64,000 nt of DNA from Desulfobacca acetoxidans DSM 11109 (lineage in GTDB: Bacteria; Desulfobacterota; Desulfobaccia; Desulfobaccales; Desulfobaccaceae), in assembly GCF_000195295.1 (NCBI RefSeq), contig NC_015388.1:248001-312000 (forward strand). Reading direction: 5' to 3'. The notes below the pieces were generated by a model, which ran no database searches, had not been told where the DNA came from, and worked only from the letters and a program-made list of their open reading frames with translations. The stretch's first letter is position 1. Every line of letters starts with the position of its first letter. Of this stretch, positions 45,250-55,014 are shown in pieces. The translations under genes and the position numbers were made by a program.

Positions 45250-46122
45250 TTAATAATTACGACAATAATATATCCATTGTTGATCTTTCATGACCCTACT
45301 ATCAGATGTGTTCACCGGCGTCATATGTTTCCAAAAAAGATTATGTCCTAATAAAGCAGTTATCAGATAATAGATAAATCTCCCCCCGGCCAGTAGTGGA
45401 AAAGATAACAGCCAATTGATCGGCATGGTACATTCTTTCCGATTATCCCAACGCATTTTAAAGTTAAACCAAAGAGACAACGCTAACTTTCTGATATTTA
45501 TCACTTCAGGATCATAATAAGCATAGAGCGGTAAATGGACATTTGCAAATTTGGTCTGGTGATAGGCTCTAAAAAATAATTCCCGGTCTTGGGCGCGTGA
45601 ATATTCTTCACGATATTTAAACTTTTTCATCCATGCGGCCCGTGCCATGATAGTTGGATGAAAAACCGGAGATTCGGGATTAAGACGATTCATCAGAATA
45701 TTATTATCACAATCAGGTATTATATATTTCCCTAATATAGTTCCATTCTTATCAATTATATATAAATCTGAACCTACTACGTCGACATCAGGATTGGACT
45801 CTAAAAAATTAATTAATAATTCCAATCTATCCGGCATATTAATGTCGTCGGCATCGCATCGAGCAATATAATCACCTCTGGCGGCCTCAATGGCAACATT
45901 TAATGATCTTGCCAATTTCATATTTATCTTGTTTTTAATCAAAATAATCCGAGAATCACCAAAAGACTCTATGATTTGAGCCGTTTGGTCTTGAGAGCCG
46001 TCATCGACAATAATAATTTCATAATTTTTGTACGTCTGATTTATAGTTGATCTGATGATCGTACTGATAGTATTTTCTGCATTGTAAGCTGGTAATATTA
46101 TTGACACTAATGGTTCCATCAT
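45250..46122 (-). CDS. Glycosyltransferase family 2
   Basis: A GT-A fold enzyme of 290 residues that adds one sugar to the lipid-linked repeat. The N-terminal VSIILPAYNAENTIS (about 6-20) and the following IIIVDDGSQDQT are typical, and the metal-binding DxD is in ARCDADD (about 93-99). Further on, SPVFHPTIMARA and AQDRELFFRA (about 178-187, candidate catalytic base region) fit the family. The last 60 residues may form an amphipathic membrane anchor. The acceptor and donor cannot be told from sequence. It follows the GT4 gene with a 63-nt gap. Confidence 0.85.
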   Translation of the reverse strand: MMEPLVSIILPAYNAENTISTIIRSTINQTYKNYEIIIVDDGSQDQTAQIIESFGDSRIILIKNKINMKLARSLNVAIEAARGDYIARCDADDINMPDRLELLINFLESNPDVDVVGSDLYIIDKNGTILGKYIIPDCDNNILMNRLNPESPVFHPTIMARAAWMKKFKYREEYSRAQDRELFFRAYHQTKFANVHLPLYAYYDPEVINIRKLALSLWFNFKMRWDNRKECTMPINWLLSFPLLAGGRFIYYLITALLGHNLFWKHMTPVNTSDSRVMKDQQWIYYCRNY

Positions 46123-46185
46123 TATCCTCTTAGAAATATAAATATCAATGTATTTCAGATGTATTATACCAATAAAAATATAACT

Positions 46186-47322
46186 TTATCTGTTTATGTA
46201 TATAGATACCAGCTCACGAACACTGTAGTTAATATCAAATCTGCTATTTTCAAGAATATTCAAAGATTCTTCTCTCGTTATCATTGCCGGGGTTTCAATG
46301 AAATTCAATATTTCCCTGCACCATTGGGAAATTGGTTTGGATAATGACAAGCGTTTTATCAGGGGTGCTACCACGTCTATATCTGGTGGGATAACATCTG
46401 AGATGATACATGGTACTCCCGCAGCATGAGCTTCTAAAATAACTCTACCGAAGCCTTCCCATTTAGATGGGAATAAGAACACATCCATTGCAAATAGAAG
46501 ATCGGGAATATCAGGTCGGACTCCGGTAAAGGTGAAATTACCTTTAATCTTTAAAACGGAAACCTTTTTTTCTATTTGGGGTCGCAACGGTCCATCTCCA
46601 ATGCACAAAAAATGCATTTCCGGTCTTTCCTGTAATATCCTATCAGCCAAATTAATAATAAAGTCATGGTTCTTGGCCTCGACAAAACGGCCGACATGAC
46701 CAATTACCGGAACATTGACTGGAATCTTTAGAGCATTTCTAATTATTTGCTTATCCTGCAGATTTTTGAATACTTGAAAATCAATGCCTGTGTTCAAGAT
46801 CCTGCTATAATTTGTGTTAGACAATCTACTTTCAAACAGCCCCAGAGCTGCGGCTTGAGTGGTTGCCTGAAGATGGGTGGCATATCTCTTCGTCAGATAT
46901 AACATTAACTTATTATATAACCGCCTCTGATAATTAGCAGATCTGCCGTCAGAAGTGCTGCTGCTCCGAACAATTCTCATTGGAATTTTTGCAAGGTATG
47001 CCAAAAACATTACAAAGCCGCTAAATCGATTCACATGGGAATGAATGATGTCGTAAGGACCATATTTCTTGATAATATTCTTGAAGTTGAGGGCATATTG
47101 CCATGGTCTATCTGGCCTTAAACAAGGAATGATTCGAATTCCCAGAGATTGTAATTCGTTATTATATTCGCAGGCGGCAATCGTGTGCACAAGTAAATCA
47201 ATTCTAAATATGTTTAAATCAATCCTTCTAAATACTTGCATTAACCACGTTTCAACGCCGCCTCTATTCATCGAATCAACTACGTGGAGAATTTTGATAG
47301 GAAATCTTTCTTTTGTTACCAT
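46186..47322 (-). CDS. Glycosyltransferase family 4 (EpsF-like)
   Basis: A GT-B fold, retaining glycosyltransferase of 378 residues. The N-terminal domain starts ILHVVDSMNRGGVETWLMQ (10-28), a signature of GT4 enzymes in exopolysaccharide loci. The C-terminal domain has VGRFVEAKNHDF and the EX7E motif in EGFGRVILE (about 292-300), where the first Glu is the likely catalytic residue. It probably adds the second or third sugar at the cytoplasmic face. It lies 11 nt from the flippase stop. The donor is unknown. Confidence 0.87.
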   Translation of the reverse strand: MVTKERFPIKILHVVDSMNRGGVETWLMQVFRRIDLNIFRIDLLVHTIAACEYNNELQSLGIRIIPCLRPDRPWQYALNFKNIIKKYGPYDIIHSHVNRFSGFVMFLAYLAKIPMRIVRSSSTSDGRSANYQRRLYNKLMLYLTKRYATHLQATTQAAALGLFESRLSNTNYSRILNTGIDFQVFKNLQDKQIIRNALKIPVNVPVIGHVGRFVEAKNHDFIINLADRILQERPEMHFLCIGDGPLRPQIEKKVSVLKIKGNFTFTGVRPDIPDLLFAMDVFLFPSKWEGFGRVILEAHAAGVPCIISDVIPPDIDVVAPLIKRLSLSKPISQWCREILNFIETPAMITREESLNILENSRFDINYSVRELVSIYINR

Positions 47323-47333
47323 CGTGGCATAAA

Positions 47334-48695
47334 TTATTTTTTTAATGCATGATACATAATTAAACTTTTTAAGGGTATTTCAACTGCAAACCCCAGACAG
47401 GCGGCCCAAGCAGCTCCTAATAAACCGAATTTTTTAATTAATACGAATGAGGCAATACAAATCGTAAATACTGATATTAGAGTAAGGGGAACCTGTATGC
47501 GAAAATATCTTACCGCCGACATGGCGTATCCGAGAAAAGATGAGACGTAATAGATTCCGCCAGCTAACATCACCCAGACCAAAACACCCTGATAGGAGGC
47601 ATACTCTTGACCGAAAAAAAGCTTTAGAATCTCCCAACCGAACAATGCAGCAACCAGAATTCCGCCAACGCCCAGTAGGAGGCCGATGAGCACGAGCTTA
47701 AGTAAGAATTTTATGAATTCCCCGTACAGTTCTGATCCATAATATTTTGCCATCCGGGGGTATGCGGCACTTCCCAGGGCTGTTACTACCATGGTGCCCA
47801 TGGCCATGATCGAACTGATTGCTGCATAGATACCTAGAGCTCTTTCACCCAAATGATTTTCAATGAAAAAACGAGGAATATTTGTTTTCAATGAGATTAA
47901 CATCATAACGAATCCCAGGGGCAGGGATAGCCAAATTAAACGTCCCAATACGTTGGCATCAAAACCTGTTTTTATCATCCTTGGCCAATTAAATTGTTCA
48001 TTATTTCTTGTTTCACTATATGTGATAGAATTCTCTAAAAATAATCTGCCACTGGGAATATCATAAGTCACCAGAATCAAAGCCCATATTACTACTAATC
48101 CTATCACCCCAAATAACATCTGGCCCGTTATTAAAATACCTAAAAAAAGGGCAATAACAGACAATGGACCCTTAATCATCATCGAAATTGAAAGCCGATC
48201 CATCCGTTCGTGCTTTTGGAGTAATCCAAAGTATACATCACTAATTGATTCTATTATCTTAGCTATACCTATTGTAATAATTATTAGCTGTGTTTCAATT
48301 TTATAATTAGCATATATACTTATAGCGACAATAACAATAAGTGCAATGAAACCACTTATAAGCCGCAAACATAAATAATTACCAAAACTATATTCATTAG
48401 TTGTATCTGTTCCAAGGACAACCCGAAGTTGTAAATTTGTAAACATGACTACTGGTGTAGAAATAGCTAATCCTAATGCGAATTGTCCTACAACGTCCGG
48501 GGACTTCATTTTCGCTATCACTACCAACATAACCCATTGGCAGCCGGCATAAACTATATTACCGAATAAAATATATAAGAAGTTTATTCGTAAAGGTAGT
48601 TCGGATAGAAAATGGCTCTTATTCGTATTGCTTGCAACCCCCGATTTATAGCGACGGCAACATAATAGTATTCTGGATAGGACATTGTCTTTCAT
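47334..48695 (-). CDS. Polysaccharide flippase (Wzx/MATE-like)
   Basis: A 453-residue integral membrane protein with about 12 hydrophobic segments, predicted to move lipid-linked repeat units across the inner membrane. The opening part (LRINFLYILFGNIVYAGCQW), charged loops between pairs of helices and the MVVTALGSAAYPRMAKYY block in helices 7-8 are typical of the polysaccharide transport family. It is placed with a Wzy-like polymerase and a Wzz-type protein, completing a Wzx/Wzy system. Codon use is AT-rich. Confidence 0.85.
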   Translation of the reverse strand: MKDNVLSRILLCCRRYKSGVASNTNKSHFLSELPLRINFLYILFGNIVYAGCQWVMLVVIAKMKSPDVVGQFALGLAISTPVVMFTNLQLRVVLGTDTTNEYSFGNYLCLRLISGFIALIVIVAISIYANYKIETQLIIITIGIAKIIESISDVYFGLLQKHERMDRLSISMMIKGPLSVIALFLGILITGQMLFGVIGLVVIWALILVTYDIPSGRLFLENSITYSETRNNEQFNWPRMIKTGFDANVLGRLIWLSLPLGFVMMLISLKTNIPRFFIENHLGERALGIYAAISSIMAMGTMVVTALGSAAYPRMAKYYGSELYGEFIKFLLKLVLIGLLLGVGGILVAALFGWEILKLFFGQEYASYQGVLVWVMLAGGIYYVSSFLGYAMSAVRYFRIQVPLTLISVFTICIASFVLIKKFGLLGAAWAACLGFAVEIPLKSLIMYHALKK

Positions 48696-48760
48696 ACTCG
48701 AGTTCTGTAATAGTTAAGATTATCAGGTATGCGTTTTACCCGAATGATTTGCTGGCAACG

Positions 48761-48812
48761 CCCAGACCTCCAGGTCTGGCGAGAAAAATATTGTTCAATC
48801 CTGGAGGTCTGA
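48761..48812 (+). repeat. Dispersed repeat family 3, copy 1
   Basis: Contains the perfect palindrome CCAGACCTCCAGGTCTGG, then CGAGAAAAATAT and a second GGAGGTCTGA. A closely similar sequence in the same orientation lies at 62311-62361. It occupies the 188-nt gap upstream of wzx. Confidence 0.65.
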
Positions 48813-48883
48813 AGGGATGACAAAAAAGCCATTTTGCCAGAACTTCGTCTTATTGGTGAAAATCTGATGTGAAAGAATGAAGG

Positions 48884-50455
48884 TCAGTTTTCCTTTAAAG
48901 CCGTTAAGCCCTCGCCTGAACGCCGGTATGCATTGGCGCATTCAGGGCATTTCGCCGTGTCTCCCTCAAACTTCAGGGTTTTCCCGCACTTGCAGGCCCA
49001 ACCGATCTGCCTGGCTGGCACCCCCACCACGATGGCATAGTCTGGGACATCCGTCTTTACCACCGCTCCGGCGCCCACTAGACAATATTTGCCGAGGGTA
49101 GTGCCACAAACCACGGTGGCATTGGCGCCGATAGTGGCTCCCTTTTTTACCAGGGTGTCCAGGAATTCACTTTTCCTCTCAATAAAAGCTCTCGGATTAT
49201 AGACATTCGTAAAGACGCAGGATGGCCCGCAAAAAACCTCCTCCTCCAAGTGTACGCCTTTATAAAGAGAGACATTGTTTTGGATTTTGCATCTAGCCCC
49301 CAGACTTACCTGTGGACCGATGACTACATTCTGACCAATAGTGCAGTTTTCACCAATTCGGGAATCCTTCAGCACATGGGAAAAGTGCCATATTTTAGTA
49401 CCCTTGCCGATCTGTACGCCGTCGTCGATAAAAGAACTTTCATGCACAAAGTAGGATCGGGCAGGTTCCACGGCGGCAGGTTTGATGAGGGTTAAATCTT
49501 TCTCTGCAATCTCGAGTATCTTTAGTACTCTGAGTCCCTCTGCCCCGTCCGTCTTTGGTTTCTTTCTCGTTAAGACACATTCGATAAAATGTTGCATTTC
49601 GGCTTTGAGTGGTTCGGCCTTCTCCAGAGAGACGGGTTCGTGCTCCGCCTTTTCCGCCACCGGGATTTTGCCTTCTTTCCACTGGATCTTGTGGTGATAT
49701 AATTTCAGTTTTTCCTCACTTACATCATCAAACACCGCCATAGCTTTGGAACCGACCACCACGAGTTTTTGTTCCTTGAAGGGATGGAGCCAATTGACAA
49801 AAATATGTCCTTTGACACCGTTATTAAAATCCATAGTTGTCAGCGTGGTGTCATAGATTCCCTGGCTCACATAGGCCCCGCCAAAAGCTGATACCCTAAC
49901 CGGCTCCTCTTCCAGCAGCATGAGAATAACCGAGATATCGTGGGGGGCGAAACTCCATAAGATATTTTCCTCAGTTCTTAGTTTGCCGATGCTGAGCCGG
50001 TTGGAGTAGATATATTGGAGTTTGCCAAGTTCACCGGCGGCGATGAGTTCTTTAAGCCTAGATACAGCCGGATGATATTGCAGGATATGCCCAACCATGA
50101 GAATCCGCTGGTTTTTCTGGGCCAGGTGGACGAGTTCCTCTCCCTCCTTAACGGTGAGGGCCAGGGGTTTTTCTACAAAAACATCTTTACCGGCATTGAG
50201 AGCTAGTTTGGTAAGCTCGAAATGCTTTGCCGCCGGCGCCGCTATAGCAATCGCCCGTATCTCTGGGTTCTGCAGCAAATCGCCAAATGACTGGGTATAC
50301 TCGACCTGAGAGAACTGCTTTCTTCTTTGGGCTATAGTTTCCGGATCGGAATCACAAGCGGTATGAAGGGCACCCAGGTCATAAAGATTGCGGAGAATAT
50401 TTTTCCCCCAATATCCAAGTCCTATTAAACCGATGCATTTTTCTTGAGTTGTCAT
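48884..50455 (-). CDS. WbpB-WbpD-type fusion: sugar-acid oxidoreductase + N-acetyltransferase + zinc ribbon
   Basis: A 523-residue fusion. Residues 1-325 are a Gfo/Idh/MocA NAD-dependent oxidoreductase (GLGYWGKN at 12-19, EKPLAL at 95-100) like WbpB/WlbA, which oxidises C3 of UDP-GlcNAcA. Residues 335-485 are a left-handed beta-helix acetyltransferase (hexapeptide repeats IGENCTIGQNVVIG, VVCGTTLGKYCLVGAGAVV) like WbpD/WlbB. A C-terminal CKCG...CPEC zinc ribbon follows. Together they fit steps 2 and 4 of UDP-GlcNAc3NAcA synthesis; step 1 is the next gene upstream. The aminotransferase for step 3 is not adjacent. WbpB and WbpD are separate proteins in Pseudomonas. The pathway is inferred. Confidence 0.83.
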   Translation of the reverse strand: MTTQEKCIGLIGLGYWGKNILRNLYDLGALHTACDSDPETIAQRRKQFSQVEYTQSFGDLLQNPEIRAIAIAAPAAKHFELTKLALNAGKDVFVEKPLALTVKEGEELVHLAQKNQRILMVGHILQYHPAVSRLKELIAAGELGKLQYIYSNRLSIGKLRTEENILWSFAPHDISVILMLLEEEPVRVSAFGGAYVSQGIYDTTLTTMDFNNGVKGHIFVNWLHPFKEQKLVVVGSKAMAVFDDVSEEKLKLYHHKIQWKEGKIPVAEKAEHEPVSLEKAEPLKAEMQHFIECVLTRKKPKTDGAEGLRVLKILEIAEKDLTLIKPAAVEPARSYFVHESSFIDDGVQIGKGTKIWHFSHVLKDSRIGENCTIGQNVVIGPQVSLGARCKIQNNVSLYKGVHLEEEVFCGPSCVFTNVYNPRAFIERKSEFLDTLVKKGATIGANATVVCGTTLGKYCLVGAGAVVKTDVPDYAIVVGVPARQIGWACKCGKTLKFEGDTAKCPECANAYRRSGEGLTALKEN

Positions 50456-50493
50456 AGCGGATTCCTTTGAAACGGATAATTCCTTCCTTTCTC

Positions 50494-51804
50494 TTAAGCC
50501 TTGATTACCTTGTCCGAAGGTATCTTTATAAGATTTCTGGTATCCACAATCAATTGAGAGTGCGCTACCAAAAAACCAGGGTCATAGACAGAATGATCAG
50601 TAGTAATTACGACACAGTCATATGCCTGGAGGTTGTCGGGAGTGAGTTCGATGGAACGGGTATTAAATTTATACCTTCGAGTTACCGGGACCACGGGAAT
50701 GTAGGGATCATTATAATCCACTCTCGCTCCACGGGCTCCTAAAAGTTCGATGATTTTGAAAGCAGGAGTTTCCCGAGCGTCATCAACGTCCTTTTTATAA
50801 GCTATGCCGAGGACCAAAATTTTGGCTCCTTTCATTGGCTTGCCACAATCGTTGAGGGCTACCATGACCCGTTCAACGACAAAATATGGCATATTGATAT
50901 TAATATCGCCGGCTAATTCGATGAACCTGGTGCTAAAATCATACTGTCTGGCTTTCCAGGTCAGGTAAAAGGGATCGATGGGAATACAGTGCCCGCCCAA
51001 TCCCGGTCCGGGATAAAAGGCCTGAAAACCGAACGGCTTGGTTTTGGAAGCCTCGATGACCTCGAAGATATCTATCCCCATGCGCAGGCAGAGCATTTTT
51101 AATTCATTTACCAAGGCGATATTAACCGCCCGATAGGTATTCTCTAAAATCTTGCTCAGTTCCGCCGCTCTTGTAGAAGAAACTGGCACCACTCGGTCAA
51201 TTATCTGATTATACAGAGCCACCCCGTGTTTTAGACAGTCATGAGTGATGCCCCCCACCACTTTTGGGATAGTTCGAACTTCAAATTGGGTATTACCCGG
51301 ATCTTCCCGTTCCGGGGAATAAACCAGATAATAATCCTCGCCTACTCGGTATTTATCGGGCAACATGGGCAACATGACTTCATCCGTGGTGCCGGGATAG
51401 GTGGTAGATTCCAATGAAATAAGTTGACCAGGACGCATGGCTGCAGCGATAAGTTTCGTTGTATTTACCACATAGGTTAAATCAGGTTCCCGATTGGCGT
51501 CCAGCGGGGTAGGGACACAGATCAGTAAAATATCAGGTTCACCTAAACGCCGCATGTCAGCCGTTGCTTCAAACTGCGTCTGTCCACTGCGGCTTTGACG
51601 TAATTTCGCAATCCCCGTACCGGGAATATGTTTGATATAGGATTCTCCCTGATTGAGCATTTCCACTTTACGCGGGTCCAGATCAAAGCCAAGTATCCTG
51701 AATCCCACTTCACCGAAGCGCAAAACTAAAGGCAGTCCCACGTAACCCAGACCGATAACCCCGACAAAAGCTTGTTTCTGAGAAATCTTTTTGAGCAATT
51801 CCAT
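50494..51804 (-). CDS. wbpA: UDP-N-acetylglucosamine 6-dehydrogenase (WbpA-type)
   Basis: An NAD-dependent dehydrogenase of 436 residues that oxidises C6 of a UDP-HexNAc to the uronate. The Rossmann motif is IGLGYVGLP (17-25), the catalytic cysteine is Cys273 in GLGGHCIPIDP, and the ENTYRAVNIALVNE helix and YKKDVDDARETPA signature of the UDP-sugar dehydrogenases are present. The 40-nt gap to the WbpB-WbpD fusion and the use of its product there support UDP-GlcNAc over UDP-glucose as substrate; the latter is an alternative. Confidence 0.85.
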   Translation of the reverse strand: MELLKKISQKQAFVGVIGLGYVGLPLVLRFGEVGFRILGFDLDPRKVEMLNQGESYIKHIPGTGIAKLRQSRSGQTQFEATADMRRLGEPDILLICVPTPLDANREPDLTYVVNTTKLIAAAMRPGQLISLESTTYPGTTDEVMLPMLPDKYRVGEDYYLVYSPEREDPGNTQFEVRTIPKVVGGITHDCLKHGVALYNQIIDRVVPVSSTRAAELSKILENTYRAVNIALVNELKMLCLRMGIDIFEVIEASKTKPFGFQAFYPGPGLGGHCIPIDPFYLTWKARQYDFSTRFIELAGDININMPYFVVERVMVALNDCGKPMKGAKILVLGIAYKKDVDDARETPAFKIIELLGARGARVDYNDPYIPVVPVTRRYKFNTRSIELTPDNLQAYDCVVITTDHSVYDPGFLVAHSQLIVDTRNLIKIPSDKVIKA

Positions 51805-51901
51805 TCTTTAGGCTCCTAAGGTTTATAGCGAGTCAGCAATCCTTACGTTCGCTGTCCAATAGGCTTAAACCGACAACCGGATGATATCCGTGAGGATATC
51901 C

Positions 51902-52909
51902 TTAGGATAAATAATATTTCTTATACCAATCGATAAATTTCCTGATGCCAACCTCGATAGGGGTTTGAGGTTTAAAACCCACGGCCTGCATCAGGTCATC
52001 GATATCAGCATACGTTGCCGGTACATCCCCCGGTTGCATAGGCAACATATTTTTTACTGCTTTTTTACCCAGGGCGTCCTCAATGACATTGATAAAATAC
52101 ATGAGTTCCACCGGATTGTTATTGCCGATATTATATAATTTGTATGGGGCGTAACTGCTGGCAGGATCAGGGTTATCACCCCGCCACCGCGGATTCGGCT
52201 CCGGCAGGTGGTCCAAGACCCTCCTGACCCCCTCCCCAATATCGTCTATATAGGTGAAATCTCGCTGCATTTTGCCGTAATTAAAGACATCGAGGGGCGT
52301 CCCTGATAAGATTGCCCGGGTAAAAAGAAAGAGGGCCATATCCGGTCGTCCCCACGGACCGTAAACCGTAAAGAATCTGAGGCCGGTAGTTGGCAGGCCA
52401 TACAGACTGGCATAGGTATGCGCCATCAATTCATTCGCTTTTTTCGTAGCAGCGTAGAGAGACATGGGGTGATCGACATTCTGATGCACTGAAAAAGGCA
52501 TATTGGTATTGGCCCCATAAACGGAGCTGGAGGAGGCAAAGACGAGATGCTTCACCTGTTGGTGACGACACCCTTCCAGGATATTTAAAAACCCAAAGAC
52601 ATTGCTTTCGACGTAGGCATAAGGATTGGCCAGGGAATATCTTACACCAGCCTGCGCCGCCAGATTAACCACCATATCAAATCGGTGTCGGGCAAAGAGG
52701 TCGGCCATTCCTCGTTTATCAGCCAGGTCTAATTTGATAAATTCAAAATTGCCTCTCTCAATCATCTTTAATCGGTCGATTTTTAATTGCGGATCATAGT
52801 AATCATTCAGATTATCGATACCAATGATTTGATCACCCTGTTGCACAAGTCTTTGCGCCAGATGTGCTCCGATGAAGCCAGCCGCGCCGGTTATCAATAT
52901 TTTTCTCAT
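51902..52909 (-). CDS. UDP-glucuronate 4-epimerase-like SDR
   Basis: An extended SDR epimerase of 335 residues that probably interconverts UDP-GlcA and UDP-GalA (or the acetamido forms). The NAD motif TGAAGFIG is at 7-14, catalytic Tyr152 and Lys156 lie in YAATKKANE, Ser/Thr in FASSSSVYG (about 125-133), and [14 protein letters not shown] follows the active site as in CapI/LspL proteins. This supplies a second uronic acid for the polymer. It sits between wbpA and the 4,6-dehydratase. Confidence 0.85.
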   Translation of the reverse strand: MRKILITGAAGFIGAHLAQRLVQQGDQIIGIDNLNDYYDPQLKIDRLKMIERGNFEFIKLDLADKRGMADLFARHRFDMVVNLAAQAGVRYSLANPYAYVESNVFGFLNILEGCRHQQVKHLVFASSSSVYGANTNMPFSVHQNVDHPMSLYAATKKANELMAHTYASLYGLPTTGLRFFTVYGPWGRPDMALFLFTRAILSGTPLDVFNYGKMQRDFTYIDDIGEGVRRVLDHLPEPNPRWRGDNPDPASSYAPYKLYNIGNNNPVELMYFINVIEDALGKKAVKNMLPMQPGDVPATYADIDDLMQAVGFKPQTPIEVGIRKFIDWYKKYYLS

Positions 52910-52954
52910 ATTTCCTTGACCGCGGTTCCCACTCAGACGTAATTCGAGGGTATG

Positions 52955-54883
52955 TTAATGTTGAGGAGGTGAATAGTTTTTAATAAGAATTTTAAATTTA
53001 TCTATCAGGTTCTCTGCATCCCCTCGACGGACAATGCATTGAATATCATCTAAATGCCTCTCCCACACATCTTTTGACTCTACCGATCCGATGGCATAAT
53101 CGATGAGTGGGTGATGCGAGGGTTGAGAAAGCTCTCCCTCGTTAAAGAGCTCCTCATACATTTTTTCTCCCTCCCGCAGACCGGTATATTTTATGGCAAT
53201 ATCTTTTCCGGGGGTTTTGCCAGCCAATAAGATAAGTTTTTCCGCCAGCTCCCGGATTTTCACCGGGCGGCCCATTTTGAGGACAAAGATATCTCCGCCC
53301 TTGCCCATATAGGCAGCCTGCAGGACAAGTTGCACCGCTTCCGGAATGGTCATGAAAAATCTTTCAATCTCCGGATGGGTGACATACAAAGGACCACCCT
53401 GGGCCAACTGGGTTTTAAAGATCGGAATAACGCTGCCAGCACTCCCGAGGACGTTACCAAACCTGGTAATGATAAACTTCGTGGTGTCACTATTCCCATT
53501 GCAGGCCCGGACATACTGTTCGGCTAAATGTTTACTGGCTCCCATAGCACTGGTAGGATTGACGGCTTTATCAGTGGAGATCATGACAAAATATTCTGTC
53601 CCGGTTTTCAGGGCAGCATTCACTAGATTGCGGGTGCCTAAAATATTATTATAGGCTGCTTCTATCGGACAGCGCTCCATTAAGGGCACGTGCTTATATG
53701 CGGCGGCATGAAAGATTATCTCCGGCTGGTACTTCTGCAATAACAGATTCAATCCCGGTGCATCGTTAATGCTGGCAATCAGGGCTTCGATGGCGGTATC
53801 AGGATAACGCCGTTTTAAGGCCAGTTCGGTTTCATACAGGCTATTTTCGTTGCGTTCCACCATGAGTAGTAGCTTGGGCTGGAATTGTGCCAGTTGACGG
53901 CATAACTCTGATCCGATAGAACCTCCGGCACCGGTGATCAGGACACTTCTTTGATGAATGAAGTCCCGCACCTGATCTCGTTCAATGTAGATGGGCGGAC
54001 GGGGCAGAAGATCCTCCAACTCTATATCACGGACGTCCGCCATCCGGAAACGTCCGCCGATAACTTCGCTTAAAGAAGGAATTTTTTTGAACCGCACCTG
54101 CGACCGTTTGCATTCTTCGATAATATCACTAAGCTGATCCTCAGGAGCATCCGGCCAGGCAAAGATAATTTCCTGCACCATACTCTTTTCCACGGCGCGC
54201 GCAATCTGCGGGATTCCTCCTACAATGGGTACGTCGTAAACCCGATAGCCCCTCATCTTGATGTTCGGATCGATCACCGCCACTGGCAGATACTCACCAC
54301 CATGGGCCAGCATCTCCCGAATGATGGGTTCTGTCTCCATTACCGGACCTACCAACATCACCCGCTTGGTATTGGAACTTCCGTCCGAGAGTCGATATCG
54401 CTCCCGAAAATGCCGTGCCGCAAAGCGGGCCCCACCGCTGAGAAAGACAAGCAGCATACAGTTTAAGGCAAATATCGAGCGCGGCGTGTACCCTAAGTAG
54501 GGACTAAGAAAAAAATCCAAAACCACCAGAGTGAGCATACTCATCAGGGAGGCACGTAAGATATTCTGCAGGTCGGCAAAACTCACATATCGCCAGAGAC
54601 CACGGAAAAGGTCATGATAAAGAAAAAAACCCACCTGGACAACGAGCACCACCGGCATGGTCCGTATCATGATTGCCATATAGGCTTCCGGTATCAGACC
54701 TTCAAAACGTAAGTAATAGGATGCCCAGTAGGCCAGACAAAATATGGCAAGATTGAATAATATTACTGCTGCATATTTGTATGGTAATATTATTGCTAAC
54801 AATTTATCTGTTATTCTATTTCGAACTATTAATTTCATTTCATTACATACTTTTACATTAAAATGTGGTAACATTATTCTCAA
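52955..54883 (-). CDS. Membrane NDP-HexNAc 4,6-dehydratase (WbpM/PglF-type)
   Basis: A 642-residue protein predicted to convert UDP-GlcNAc to the 4-keto-6-deoxy sugar. Four N-terminal TM helices (about 30-150) anchor it. The second Rossmann domain has ITGAGGSIGSELCRQ (about 314-328), and the active site reads STDKAVNPTSAMGASK with Met in place of the usual Tyr of YxxxK, a feature of this dehydratase group. Later PRF-type steps are supplied by the DegT aminotransferase and the PglD-type acetyltransferase upstream in the operon. The start could also be the ATG at 54838, which removes 15 residues. Length is typical for the family. Confidence 0.87.
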   Translation of the reverse strand: MRIMLPHFNVKVCNEMKLIVRNRITDKLLAIILPYKYAAVILFNLAIFCLAYWASYYLRFEGLIPEAYMAIMIRTMPVVLVVQVGFFLYHDLFRGLWRYVSFADLQNILRASLMSMLTLVVLDFFLSPYLGYTPRSIFALNCMLLVFLSGGARFAARHFRERYRLSDGSSNTKRVMLVGPVMETEPIIREMLAHGGEYLPVAVIDPNIKMRGYRVYDVPIVGGIPQIARAVEKSMVQEIIFAWPDAPEDQLSDIIEECKRSQVRFKKIPSLSEVIGGRFRMADVRDIELEDLLPRPPIYIERDQVRDFIHQRSVLITGAGGSIGSELCRQLAQFQPKLLLMVERNENSLYETELALKRRYPDTAIEALIASINDAPGLNLLLQKYQPEIIFHAAAYKHVPLMERCPIEAAYNNILGTRNLVNAALKTGTEYFVMISTDKAVNPTSAMGASKHLAEQYVRACNGNSDTTKFIITRFGNVLGSAGSVIPIFKTQLAQGGPLYVTHPEIERFFMTIPEAVQLVLQAAYMGKGGDIFVLKMGRPVKIRELAEKLILLAGKTPGKDIAIKYTGLREGEKMYEELFNEGELSQPSHHPLIDYAIGSVESKDVWERHLDDIQCIVRRGDAENLIDKFKILIKNYSPPQH

Positions 54884-55014
54884 GCATTCAATTAGCAGGC
54901 TTTAATAGTTCCATCAGAGACCGAATATTAATCAATCTAATATTGTCGCGCAAATTACCTTAATATTGATCACAAGCAAAAGCAGTTTTCTGCGAGTTAA
55001 ATAATATCTCCAAT

